A stretch of DNA of 64,000 nucleotides from Eubacterium nodatum ATCC 33099 (GTDB taxonomy: Bacteria; Bacillota; Clostridia; Peptostreptococcales; Anaerovoracaceae). Location: the NCBI GenBank assembly GCA_000510425.1, contig AZKM01000029.1, positions 1 to 64,000 of the forward strand, in the 5' to 3' direction. The notes under the pieces were generated by a model, which was not told the origin of the DNA, did no database searches, and saw only the letters and a program-made list of their open reading frames with translations. Below, piece after piece: positions 1 through 7,938 of this stretch (position 1 is the stretch's first letter; each line of letters begins with the position of its first letter). The position numbers were made by a program, and so were the translations under genes.

Positions 1-1
1 A

Positions 2-430
2 TTTTTCGACATCAAGAGTAGTTTTAACGAGAATGACATAGCTTTCCCGGATATTGTTCCGCTGGTTTTAACTGATAACGGTGGAGAGTTTTCAAATGCT
101 GATGCAATAGAACAAAACTTAAATGGGGATAAAGAAACCTCTCTCTTCTTCTGCCGTCCAATGAAATCATGTGACAAGCCCCATGTTGAAAAGAACCATA
201 CCCTTTTTAGAGATATATGTCCAAAGGGAACTTCCTTTGATAACTTTACACAAGAAACCGTCGACTTGATTTTTTCTCATGTAAATTCGGTAGCCAGAAA
301 AAAGTTAAATGGTAAAACACCGTATGAATTATTTGATTTTACTTTTGGAGAAAAAATCACTTCCCTATTTGGAATCAAAAAGATACCGCCTAGGGAAGTA
401 ATACAAAGCCCACTACTTTTAAAAAAATAG
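2..430 (+). pseudogene. IS30-family transposase, C-terminal part (5' end outside window)
   Basis: The open frame runs in from the window edge and gives about 142 residues before the TAG. It carries the second half of an IS30-type DDE integrase core: VLTDNGGEFS (second catalytic Asp) and, about 40 residues later, KPHVEKNH (catalytic Glu), then a family-like C-terminus containing NGKTPYELF. The start lies outside, so I cannot tell whether the full gene is intact; I call it partial. A 150-bp sequence that recurs 3 kb away begins 40 bp downstream, which suggests this is the right-hand end of an insertion sequence or a relic of one. Confidence 0.8.
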
Positions 431-470
431 TGGCAAACACCAATTACATATTACACTAAAATTACTCATA

Positions 471-623
471 ACGGGCAAAAATATTTCTCAAACTAAAATC
501 ATCTATACCGGAAGTTACCTTGAGAAACATCTTCAATAGGTTTTTTTGTCATGCAATCAATCAGAAAAAGAGGCTGTTAAACTATATAAAACAGCTTAAT
601 TCACCTCTTTCCTTAGACTTAAT
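471..623. repeat. 150-bp direct repeat, copy 1
   Basis: Nearly identical to 3528-3679 in the same orientation, with a few mismatches and single-base gaps. It contains two potential hairpins: TTTCTCAA (483-490) with TTGAGAAA (518-525), and AAAGAGG/CCTCTTT around 570-611. It follows the IS30 transposase gene and may be an IS end or a small MITE-like element. Confidence 0.85.
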
Positions 624-661
624 TCCGTTTATTTCTCAGGCTAAATGCAATTTCCACTCGT

Positions 662-686
662 ACTGGAAGTTACTTTGCGAATTTAC
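662..686 (+). repeat. 25-bp inverted repeat, left arm
   Basis: The reverse complement of 3406-3430 matches this stretch at 23 of 25 positions; the core TTACTTTGCGAATTTAC shows a single mismatch. The pair encloses the lipoprotein, amidase and 27-residue peptide genes, like the ends of a mobile cassette without its own transposase. Confidence 0.7.
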
Positions 687-760
687 GGAAATTTACAATG
701 CAAAATCACCTTAAGAAAGAGGCACATACAAGAAGAGTTAGAGAGTAAGCATTAAAAAAG

Positions 761-837
761 CACTTCAGGCTGCACCAACTCCAAAAGTCAGACTAAAATT
801 CTAACGATTGGAGGTCGGTATTTTTATGCCTGAAGTG
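761..837. repeat. Large hairpin with 10-bp perfect stem
   Basis: CACTTCAGGC at 761-770 pairs perfectly with GCCTGAAGTG at 828-837. Inside, CCAACTCC can pair partly with GGAGGTCGG. No gene or T-tract follows directly. It could be an IS end structure or an RNA fold; function unknown. Confidence 0.5.
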
Positions 838-950
838 ATCTTAAATTTCCTTGGTACCCACACAATAATTTAGAGTACCTTTTTAATTAAGTTCATTTTG
901 TTCGCCTACCCTTTAGTGATAAAAATTCAAAATTTCAATAGATAGATATT

Positions 951-1543
951 TTATTTAAAGATTCTATAATGCTTATGATCATAGTTTGATTTATAAAGCA
1001 GATTCTTTGGACAACTTTGGTTATCACCAACATAAACCCAACGTTTAGATAGCTTTACACTTTTTGAATTAATCTTGTCAAGTTCTCCTTGGGTAAATTT
1101 GTTTTCTTTCTTCTGTACTGTATTATCCTTAATATCATATACGTACATATATTTGGTTGGCTTCATAATATTAAGTATTGTAATTTTTGATTTGCCGGTA
1201 TCTATAAATGAACCGTGAGCATCGTCACCTTGTGTATTGATTGGGATCTGTTTGCCATCATCTTTTATAATGACTGATTTTGTGATTTCTTTTTTTCTTT
1301 GTCATACATTATAATACTTGAATGAATTCCAGATACAATCATGATTTTTTCTGTTTCATATAATGTATTTGGAATTAGAGGCTCCACAAGGTTCTTGTCG
1401 ATTTTAATATTTTCTACAGATAATTTTGATGGTGTATCGGATGGTTCTGTTTTTTTAGTGTTTCCACATCCTGATAGTAGAACCAATGAAACGATAGATA
1501 TTATCAGTAACAAAAAGCATCGGGATGAATTTTTTAGCAACAT
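951..1543 (-). pseudogene. Small lipoprotein gene with a one-base frameshift in a poly-A tract
   Basis: The gene starts at 1543 behind AGGAGG. It opens with a lipoprotein signal peptide (basic N-terminus, hydrophobic run, lipobox LLSGC with Cys26). Frame one continues to residue 92 and stops. The remaining ~100 residues lie in another frame ending at 951. The shift falls at an A7 run (T7 at 1290-1296 on the plus strand): eight A would join the two parts into a protein of about 197 residues. The second part reads naturally (KDDGKQIPINTQGDDAHGSF then the 951-1166 frame). No family recognised. It may be a pseudogene, a slippage-controlled gene or a homopolymer sequencing error. It lies downstream of the amidase gene inside the repeat-bounded cassette. 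Confidence 0.7.
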
Positions 1544-1687
1544 ATTATCCTCCTGTGATTTGTTATATTGTTAAGTTCTCACGAATATATGCACGAATAG
1601 TTTGTTGGTGCATATATAGCTAATATCTTAGAAAGGTGTCTATTATAATTATTAGGTTATAAAAAAGTACAACTTAATAATTATTCT

Positions 1688-2884
1688 TCAATAGTAATAT
1701 TCTAAAACCATAATTTTTGTCAAATTTGAAGTCCCATATTTTTTCTTTAGCGTACCCTTGTAGTGTGCTGTATGTGAGGTAATTATTGGATTAGAACTAC
1801 CACCTTTATATACTGTAATCGCATGCTTATTACGCCATACAATTAAATCACCGCAAGTCAATTTCGATAATTTGTTTGTTTTTTTACCAAAAGGTCCTTT
1901 GATTGTATTATTTAAAAGGAAGTCTCGTAATCCTATAACATTAATCCAGCCGTAGTCATATGGAAACCACTTAAACTGTCCTGATTTTCTAAAAGGAGCT
2001 CCACCAGAATGTAAAACCTGTGAGACATAGTTGGCACAATCATTTCCTTTATAGTATTTATATTTTGGATTATACTTTTTCCACCATCTGTCCTGATAAG
2101 CTCTCATTGGACCAGCTTTTTGCTTGCCGCATTTTTTTGAAGTAGCATATGCTGTGAAATCAGAAGACTTTTTTGTTTCGGAATATTCGTCGTTGAAAAT
2201 GCCTGATTGCCTTTCGTCAATATCTTCTTTTCCTATAATAGTCCTTTCGGATTTTATGGATTTTAAGTTATATTGCTGTGCTGTGGATTTTGCCTTTGAA
2301 CGCATTTTATATGGATCGAAAATTTCGGGATAAGTAGGGACATCTTGTGATGCTACCTCCGGAAACATTAATCCTGCTGTTAGGTCATTCGATTGAACTC
2401 CATATACTTTCCAGTCATCTTCTTTAATAAGATAAACGATATATGTTACTACAATTCCAGAATCACTGACTTTTTTGTTTCCGTTTTTCCCGACAAACAT
2501 TTCATCATACATATACTCCGCATCAATTTGAAGAGTTAGGTAATTTGAATTGCTTTTTAGAACTATTGGGGTGCTATAATGCTGAGATTTTAAGACTTCT
2601 TTTGATGAAAAGGCTTTGTCATCAAAAGACTTTAAATCTTTTTTGTCTTTTAGAAGTTGCGTAAGGCTATCACTATTATTTGAAACATATTTAGTTACGT
2701 TTCTATCAAAGTTTTTGTTATCGTCCTCACTTCTAAAATCAGAATACACATGCTTTATAAAGTTTAAAGCAAGACTTTCCGGTTTTTTTGAATTACTTTC
2801 AAGTCCATTTGAGCACACTGGAATTAGGGAAAGTGATACGGTTAACAATAATGTTAATAATATTTGGTTTCTAATTCTTCTCAT
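1688..2884 (-). CDS. Secreted amidase-domain protein (Amidase_6 type)
   Basis: I take the ATG at 2884, ten codons inside the longest frame, because AAGGAGGG sits 7 bases before it; this gives 398 residues. The N-terminus is a signal peptide (MRRIRNQ then a hydrophobic stretch ending near VCSNG). The middle region (~40-190) resembles no domain I can name. The C-terminal third matches the putative amidase fold seen in clostridial exported proteins: YQDRWWKKYN, then GNDCANYVSQVLHSGG with the likely catalytic Cys, a W-rich segment, and WRNKHAITVYKG with a likely catalytic His. The family is thought to act on peptide or amide bonds at the cell surface; the substrate here is unknown. It lies in the accessory cassette, with a frameshifted lipoprotein gene downstream. 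Confidence 0.75.
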   Translation of the reverse strand: MRRIRNQILLTLLLTVSLSLIPVCSNGLESNSKKPESLALNFIKHVYSDFRSEDDNKNFDRNVTKYVSNNSDSLTQLLKDKKDLKSFDDKAFSSKEVLKSQHYSTPIVLKSNSNYLTLQIDAEYMYDEMFVGKNGNKKVSDSGIVVTYIVYLIKEDDWKVYGVQSNDLTAGLMFPEVASQDVPTYPEIFDPYKMRSKAKSTAQQYNLKSIKSERTIIGKEDIDERQSGIFNDEYSETKKSSDFTAYATSKKCGKQKAGPMRAYQDRWWKKYNPKYKYYKGNDCANYVSQVLHSGGAPFRKSGQFKWFPYDYGWINVIGLRDFLLNNTIKGPFGKKTNKLSKLTCGDLIVWRNKHAITVYKGGSSNPIITSHTAHYKGTLKKKYGTSNLTKIMVLEYYY

Positions 2885-2887
2885 TTG

Positions 2888-2895
2888 ATACCCTC
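2888..2895 (-). promoter_or_regulatory. Ribosome binding site fixing the amidase start
   Basis: AAGGAGGG on the minus strand, about 7 bases before ATG at 2884. The upstream in-frame ATG at 2914 has no such site, so the shorter protein with an exposed signal peptide is preferred. Confidence 0.6.
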
Positions 2896-3053
2896 CTTGT
2901 ATTATTAAATTCATAGCAGCAACAACATACGCATCTGTGCTTAGTTGCTATCTTGCTGCACCTACTAACAAAGTTAAATTCTTTTCAAGTAGCAGCAATT
3001 TTCTTGCCTTTGTATCAATATCATTATTACATATTTCCAATCTTATTTTTGGA

Positions 3054-3137
3054 TTAAATTTGATAGAATAAATATAAAGCAGATACTATAAATGCTATAA
3101 TAATAGCTAAAATTATCAAAAAAATTTCTGCGTTCAT
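3054..3137 (-). CDS. 27-residue hydrophobic membrane peptide
   Basis: Too short for normal gene callers, but well formed: GGAGG lies 8 bases before the ATG at 3137. The 27 residues (MNAEIFLI...YLFYQI) form one membrane helix with a single charged residue (Glu4). No homologue recognised. Such single-helix peptides occur as type I toxins, transporter subunits or stress peptides; nothing here chooses between these. It lies between the amidase gene and the right end of the repeat-bounded cassette, in the same orientation. A candidate promoter lies about 200 bases upstream. Confidence 0.55.
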   Translation of the reverse strand: MNAEIFLIILAIIIAFIVSALYLFYQI

Positions 3138-3340
3138 GCATTAAGCCTCCGTATTAATAAAATAGTATCAGTATGTTTTTCTCACCGCCTTCCTTTTGGT
3201 TCCTTATTTACATTATATATCTACCATACATAGTTCCAGCTTGAGTATTTGTTTTTTATTTCTATTTAATTTCTAATCATACACTTGATTTGTGCACGAA
3301 ATAGTATAGATTTTATTTATTAAGCTCATTTGACAAGTTT

Positions 3341-3369
3341 ATCGTATCATCTCAAATATGATATGTCAA
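3341..3369 (-). promoter_or_regulatory. Candidate promoter for the 27-residue peptide gene
   Basis: On the minus strand TTGACA (3364-3369) is followed after 17 bases by TACGAT (3341-3346). TTGACAA also occurs on the plus strand at 3330-3336, so the box lies in a dyad that could be an operator. Confidence 0.35.
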
Positions 3370-3405
3370 GAATAATGTGACTTATATTGTTATTCTGTGA
3401 TAATA

Positions 3406-3430
3406 GTAAATTCGCAAAGTAAATTTCAGT
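3406..3430 (-). repeat. 25-bp inverted repeat, right arm
   Basis: Inverted partner of 662-686 with two mismatches over 25 bases. Confidence 0.7.
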
Positions 3431-3527
3431 TTCAAAGAAACAAGTGATTTTAGTCTGAGAAGCTTTTGGTGATAGACTTTACTATGAGAAATGTTTCTGC
3501 CGGAAAGGATTTGTCGTGATAAAAAAT

Positions 3528-3679
3528 ACGGGCAAAAATATTTCTCAAACTAAAATCATCTATACCGGAAGTTACCTTGAGAAACATCTTCAATAGATTC
3601 TTTTGTCATGAATCAATCAGAAAAAGAGGCTATTAAACTATATAAAACAGCTTAATTCACCTCTTTCCTTAGACTTAAT
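3528..3679. repeat. 150-bp direct repeat, copy 2
   Basis: Direct copy of 471-623, ending 35 bp after the rapZ stop codon. The two copies bracket a 2.9-kb accessory segment and could recombine to delete it. Confidence 0.85.
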
Positions 3680-3714
3680 GTTGAAAATCATTTTGTTTTC
3701 TATCGTTTTTTCTA

Positions 3715-4593
3715 TTAAAGTTTTCTTTCTCTATGGGAAAGTGTAACTCTGTAACCATCCTCTTTAAAAATTCTTGCCATTTCATTTGCAATAGTTACAG
3801 ATCTGTGCTGCCCTCCGGTACAGCCAAAAGCTATGTTCAAGTGATTTTTTCCTTCTTTTACATAACATGGGGCGATGGTTGAAATCATGGTTCTAAGCTG
3901 GGTGATAAAATCTTTCGCAACCTGATGCTTTAACACATAGTGCTGAACCTTCTTATTATTTCCTGTAAGTTTTTTCAGGCTATTGACATAATAAGGATTT
4001 GGAATGAATCTAACATCAAATGTCATATCTGTTTCCTGAGGTACACCATACTTGAATCCAAAAGAAATCACATTTATGGCAAAAGCGCTGATCCTGTCAT
4101 TTCCTTCTCCAAAGATTTTTTCCATCTCGGCATTAAAATTAGCAACCTTCAAACTTGTCGTATCAATAACGAAACTTGCTCTGGATTTCAGGTCTGCCAG
4201 CATATCTCGCTCTCTCTGTATAATCTCTTCGTCTGTCTTTCCACAGGTCAATGGATGATGCCTTCTGGATTCATTGTATCTCTTAATCAGTGTAGCATCT
4301 GAAGCTTCCATAAATAATATGGTAAATTCAATGTCATCTCTTATTTTCAAATAATCTATGGTATCGTTCAGACCGCTGAAAAACTCATCACTTCTTATAT
4401 CCACAACAAAAGCGGCCTTCATACTCTTGCTGTATCTGAAGGTTGATAATTCTAAAAAGCTCTTTATCAAAGCCGGAGGCATATTATCAATGCAGTAATA
4501 TCCCTGATCTTCAAACCAATCTGCAGCATGGGTTTTTCCTGCTCCGGACATTCCTGAAACGAGAACAACCTTTATTTTTTTCCCTGCTTTCAT
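3715..4593 (-). CDS. rapZ: RNase adapter / nucleotide-binding protein RapZ (YvcJ)
   Basis: 292 residues, the usual length for RapZ. Walker A GMSGAGKT lies at 14-21, and the family's C-terminal signature CTGGQHRSV starts at residue 258. In E. coli RapZ binds small RNAs and controls glucosamine-6-phosphate synthase; in Firmicutes YvcJ is a GTP/ATP-binding protein linked to UDP-sugar sensing and competence. The start has a GGGGGA site in front. It is the last gene of the murB-PHP-rapZ run. The usual next partners (yvcK, whiA) are absent: the accessory block abuts the 3' end. Confidence 0.93.
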   Translation of the reverse strand: MKAGKKIKVVLVSGMSGAGKTHAADWFEDQGYYCIDNMPPALIKSFLELSTFRYSKSMKAAFVVDIRSDEFFSGLNDTIDYLKIRDDIEFTILFMEASDATLIKRYNESRRHHPLTCGKTDEEIIQRERDMLADLKSRASFVIDTTSLKVANFNAEMEKIFGEGNDRISAFAINVISFGFKYGVPQETDMTFDVRFIPNPYYVNSLKKLTGNNKKVQHYVLKHQVAKDFITQLRTMISTIAPCYVKEGKNHLNIAFGCTGGQHRSVTIANEMARIFKEDGYRVTLSHRERKL

Positions 4594-4620
4594 AAAATCC
4601 CCCTTATCTCTTCAGCTGAT

Positions 4621-5397
4621 TTACCTTTCCACTATATTTACAATTCTATCCACAGATAAACCTGCTTCAAAAGCCCTTGCTAAACCTTTTTCAAAGGTTC
4701 CTACCCATTCCGGCGAATGAGCATCACTTCCTATCACAAACTTTACATCCTTTTCCTTCATGGCTATCTTAATCTCATCTACACTCATATGCTTATGGCT
4801 GTTATTGATTTCCATCCAAGTTTCCCTCTCCGCACAGGTTTTCGCAATGAGCTGAATATCGAACATTCCCTTATCACCCGGATGGGTCAAAATTTTTATA
4901 TTATTTTCTCTCAGAGCTTTCAGAGTCATCCATGTATTTTCTCTAAGAAGCCTTCTCTTTTCGTTAGGAAAAGTCAGTCTGTGATTATCACTCCAGTTGC
5001 CTATCATATTGCTTCTTATCGTCCCCAGATGATACCCTGCCGATATAAAATCAAAATACTCTGTCTCATCGTAACTCAAATCAAGACAGTTTCCCTTTTT
5101 TCTGAATAAAACATTCGCCTCAACACTAAAGTAAATCTTAATCTGTGGATATTTCTCCCTTAAGCGAAAAACTTCATCCTGCATTTCACTTATCTTACTT
5201 TTTTTCATTCCATAAAACATGTGTCCCGGACCATGGTCGGATATTGCAATTTCATCAAGTCCCTTAGCTATTGCCGCCTTAACATTTTCCTCCATGGTAC
5301 CCTTTCCATGGGGGAAAAATTTTGTAATTCCCGGGGAATAAATCGTATGCGTATGATAATCAAAAGTCATTCTATATTTACTGAAATCAATCTCCAA
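4621..5397 (-). CDS. PHP-domain metal-dependent phosphoesterase
   Basis: 258 residues. PHP metal-binding motifs are in order: HTH (15-17), ISDHGPGH (~52-59), a TH-P-GDKG motif (~174-180) and GSDAHSPE (~223-230). This composition fits the PHP hydrolases of the YcdX / histidinol-phosphatase-like group that often sit between murB and rapZ in Clostridia; the substrate is unknown. It starts at a TTG (5397) preceded by GGAGG and overlaps the end of murB by 11 bases, so translation is probably coupled. Confidence 0.85.
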   Translation of the reverse strand: MEIDFSKYRMTFDYHTHTIYSPGITKFFPHGKGTMEENVKAAIAKGLDEIAISDHGPGHMFYGMKKSKISEMQDEVFRLREKYPQIKIYFSVEANVLFRKKGNCLDLSYDETEYFDFISAGYHLGTIRSNMIGNWSDNHRLTFPNEKRRLLRENTWMTLKALRENNIKILTHPGDKGMFDIQLIAKTCAERETWMEINNSHKHMSVDEIKIAMKEKDVKFVIGSDAHSPEWVGTFEKGLARAFEAGLSVDRIVNIVER

Positions 5398-6253
5398 TTA
5401 TCCTTACCTCCGGCTCCAGACTCACACCAAATTTCTCGTATACTTTTTTCTGAACAAGCTCCATAAGCTGAATTATATCAGTTGCCGTAGCATTCCCTTT
5501 GTTTACAATGAACCCGCTGTGAAGCTCGGATACCTGGGCACCTCCTACTGATACACCTTTCATTCCCGAATCCTGAATCAGTTTGCCTGCAAAATGACCT
5601 TCCGGCCTCTTGAAAAAACTTCCTGCACTTGGAAACTGAACTGGCTGTTTTGAATTTCTTTTCTTTGCCAAATCCTTCATGGTGCTTTCAATTTCAGACT
5701 TATTACCTTCTTCAAGGGATAGCTCCACTGACAAAATAATATCTCCATTTTCCTGAAAAGCACTATGCCTGTAAGATAACCCCATATCAGAAAGTCCTAC
5801 CTCTTTAAGCTCCAGTGTATCACGAGAAATAATCTTTGCTGATTTTGCAATATCTTTAATTTCTCCACCGTAGGCTCCGGCATTCATAAAAAATGCTCCT
5901 CCTATGCTTCCCGGAATACCGCTGGCGAATTCAAATCCCGTCAAACCTTCTCTAAGAGCATATTTGGCAACTACAGACATCAGTGTATTTCCGCCACATA
6001 CCAAATTATTGCCCGTTCTTATAATTTTAGAAAAGGAATCCCCCAGTTTTATCACCGTACCACTGAATCCCGAATCTTTAACGAGTGTATTAGAGCCGTT
6101 TCCAAGCATTATATACTTTTCATTTTTCTCTTTAATTTCTCTCAGGGTTTCTATAACTTCATCTTCCCTTTCGCAAATGACCATTTTATTTGCTTTTCCA
6201 CCGGCTTTAAAAGATGTATAATCTTTCATTTCAACATCCTTTATTATCTTCAT
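5387..6253 (-). CDS. murB: UDP-N-acetylenolpyruvoylglucosamine reductase MurB
   Basis: 288 residues, type II (short) MurB. It reduces enolpyruvyl-UDP-GlcNAc to UDP-N-acetylmuramate with NADPH and FAD in the cytoplasm. The FAD-binding domain shows MLGNGSNTLVKD (49-60) and ASGIPGSIGG (110-119). The substrate-side motif SYRHS lies at 160-164, and PSAGSFFKRP with the proton-donor Ser lies at 208-217. Its ATG overlaps the stop of the upstream transporter by 4 bases. It forms a tight operon with the PHP protein and rapZ. Confidence 0.95.
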   Translation of the reverse strand: MKIIKDVEMKDYTSFKAGGKANKMVICEREDEVIETLREIKEKNEKYIMLGNGSNTLVKDSGFSGTVIKLGDSFSKIIRTGNNLVCGGNTLMSVVAKYALREGLTGFEFASGIPGSIGGAFFMNAGAYGGEIKDIAKSAKIISRDTLELKEVGLSDMGLSYRHSAFQENGDIILSVELSLEEGNKSEIESTMKDLAKKRNSKQPVQFPSAGSFFKRPEGHFAGKLIQDSGMKGVSVGGAQVSELHSGFIVNKGNATATDIIQLMELVQKKVYEKFGVSLEPEVRIIGD

Positions 6254-7482
6254 AAAATATCCTTCCTGTTTATATCATAATTGTTAAATTCTATATAGTC
6301 ATTAGTGTCGGGCGACATTTCCTTGTATATAAGTTTCTTTTCTATTCCTTTCTTAAAGTAATAATAGATTAGAGCAAAAACCGGAACCCCAAGGAGCATT
6401 CCGAGGAATCCGAAAAGCCCTCCACCTAAGATAATTGCAAACATAACCCAGAAGCTGGACAGTCCTGTAGTTTCTCCTAAAATTTTAGGTCCAAGCACAT
6501 TACCGTCAAACTGCTGAAGCACAAATATCAAAACTACGAATTCCGCCGCTTTGACGGGATCACTGACCGCTATGATTATTACAGACGGAACTGCACCTAT
6601 AAAAGGACCAAAAAATGGAATAACATTGGTAACACCGACGATCACACTGCAAAGAGGTGCATAAGGCATACTAAAAATAATCATTGCAACATAACAGATA
6701 AATCCTATAATGATTGAGTCTATAATCTTTCCGTTGATAAATCCTCCAAAAGTTCTGTTTGTAAAATGCCCAAAATTAAATATTTCTTCAGCTTTATCTC
6801 TGCTAAAAACTCCATATATCAACTTCGTCAACTGTGCCTTAAACTTTTCTTTTCCATTTAAAAAATAAAGTGCTGCTACGATACCTATCAAAAAATCCAG
6901 AAAAGTTCTGATGGTAACCATAACGCCCTTTGATATAACCTGAAAATAACTGCCCATTCCTTTCATAAGATAGGCTTTCATGAATTTGATTGCATAATCA
7001 GTTATATTACTGACACTATTTTGTATAAAGTTAAGAAGTTTTGTATCTGTTTTATTTCCTATTAAATCGGTAAGCCATCCATTGAAATACTCAATCCGCC
7101 CGGGCATTACATCTATCAGTGAAAAAATACTTGTGGCAAGTTTCGGAACAAGCAAAATCGCAACTGCTGCAATAATAGAAAAAACCACAACTACAGAAAC
7201 AACAGAAGCTAAAATCTTTGCTACTGAAAACGCTCTTCTTGTGGGCATATGTTTTGATAAATAATGATATGCCTTCCTCGTTACTAAATTAAAAATAGGA
7301 CAAAGCAGATATGCCATTACAAAACCATATATGAAAGGCATTATTATTCTTATAATTGTGGATATTTCTTTCTCCAATCCCGAAAGGTTTTTAACGAAGA
7401 AGAAAAAAAGTATTATAAAAACCCCCGCAAACACCAGAGAAACACCCAGCTTAAAATACCTTTTACCCATCTTCTCTAACAT
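6250..7482 (-). CDS. AI-2E family transporter (PerM-like membrane protein)
   Basis: 410 residues with about eight membrane helices. The first two are near 10-30 and 35-60, a long extracytoplasmic segment covers ~110-190, and the rest are C-terminal. Typical family segments are GGFINGKIIDSIIIG, NVIPFFGPFIGAVP and LGPKILGETTGLSSFWV. The family was named for AI-2 export but contains transporters of varied or unknown substrate, including Na+/H+ antiporters. First gene of the murB operon; GGGAG lies before the ATG. A second, diverged member lies at 42110-43321. Confidence 0.9.
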   Translation of the reverse strand: MLEKMGKRYFKLGVSLVFAGVFIILFFFFVKNLSGLEKEISTIIRIIMPFIYGFVMAYLLCPIFNLVTRKAYHYLSKHMPTRRAFSVAKILASVVSVVVVFSIIAAVAILLVPKLATSIFSLIDVMPGRIEYFNGWLTDLIGNKTDTKLLNFIQNSVSNITDYAIKFMKAYLMKGMGSYFQVISKGVMVTIRTFLDFLIGIVAALYFLNGKEKFKAQLTKLIYGVFSRDKAEEIFNFGHFTNRTFGGFINGKIIDSIIIGFICYVAMIIFSMPYAPLCSVIVGVTNVIPFFGPFIGAVPSVIIIAVSDPVKAAEFVVLIFVLQQFDGNVLGPKILGETTGLSSFWVMFAIILGGGLFGFLGMLLGVPVFALIYYYFKKGIEKKLIYKEMSPDTNDYIEFNNYDINRKDIL

Positions 7483-7637
7483 AGCACTCTCCCTTCACTT
7501 TTCCCTGTTGAATATATAGTACCACAAAAAAGACATATTACCAAAACTATTTGTAAAGAGTTATAGTTTATTCAGAGAAAACTCCTTTGTCTATTATTAT
7601 ATTTTTCCGTCTTCAGTATTTTATAATAGTAAGATAC

Positions 7638-7666
7638 TAAAAAAGGGACTACTATAAACCGTCCCT
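7638..7666 (-). terminator. Rho-independent terminator after the 7719-8445 gene pair
   Basis: On the minus strand AGGGAC (7661-7666) and GTCCCT (7644-7649) form a stem, followed by TTTTTT (7638-7643). Confidence 0.75.
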
Positions 7667-7718
7667 GTCTTGTACAATCATATATTCTATTTTTCAGTAA
7701 ATAAATTTGAAATCAATA

Positions 7719-7937
7719 TTACTTATTATTTTCGTTTATATTCTTCCAATACAATCTATACATCAATATATTATGTATGAACATAATTGAAGATATTCTT
7801 TCAACTATTTTCAATATAAAATTAAATTTATCCGGTATATGGAACATAAGTTCAGATGATATAATTATAATTGAAATTATGAAAGTAATAAGTAACCATG
7901 TTCTTATACTCTTTTTATATAACTTTACATAACACAT
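7719..7937 (-). CDS. Small membrane protein of unknown function
   Basis: 72 residues with two hydrophobic segments (about 14-32 and 40-62, the second amphipathic) and a basic N-terminus. No family recognised. It starts one base after the stop of the upstream gene, with AGGTGG at the end of that gene acting as the probable ribosome binding site, so the two are one operon ending at the terminator at 7638. Secreted protein followed by a small membrane protein is a layout common in bacteriocin/immunity or toxin/immunity pairs; that is inference only. Confidence 0.55.
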   Translation of the reverse strand: MCYVKLYKKSIRTWLLITFIISIIIISSELMFHIPDKFNFILKIVERISSIMFIHNILMYRLYWKNINENNK

Positions 7938-7938
7938 A

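Larger units (their letters stand above)
624..950. other. Non-coding stretch with inverted repeats
   Basis: No credible gene. It holds one arm of a 25-bp inverted repeat (662-686, partner 3406-3430) and a long hairpin at 761-837. A weak open frame over 520-714 has no ribosome binding site and lies in the repeat, so it is not called. Confidence 0.6.
3138..3527. other. Non-coding stretch upstream of the 27-residue peptide gene
   Basis: No gene seen. It holds a candidate minus-strand promoter (3341-3369), the right arm of the 25-bp inverted repeat (3406-3430), and short inverted matches to the neighbouring 150-bp repeat (3444-3460 against 3543-3559). Confidence 0.5.

Noticed and set aside
520..714. 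64-codon open frame after the IS30 gene
   Set aside because: No ribosome binding site, lies over the 150-bp repeat and the inverted-repeat arm, and has no protein-like character.
4717..5109. 130-codon plus-strand frame inside the PHP gene
   Set aside because: Shadow of a well-supported gene on the other strand.
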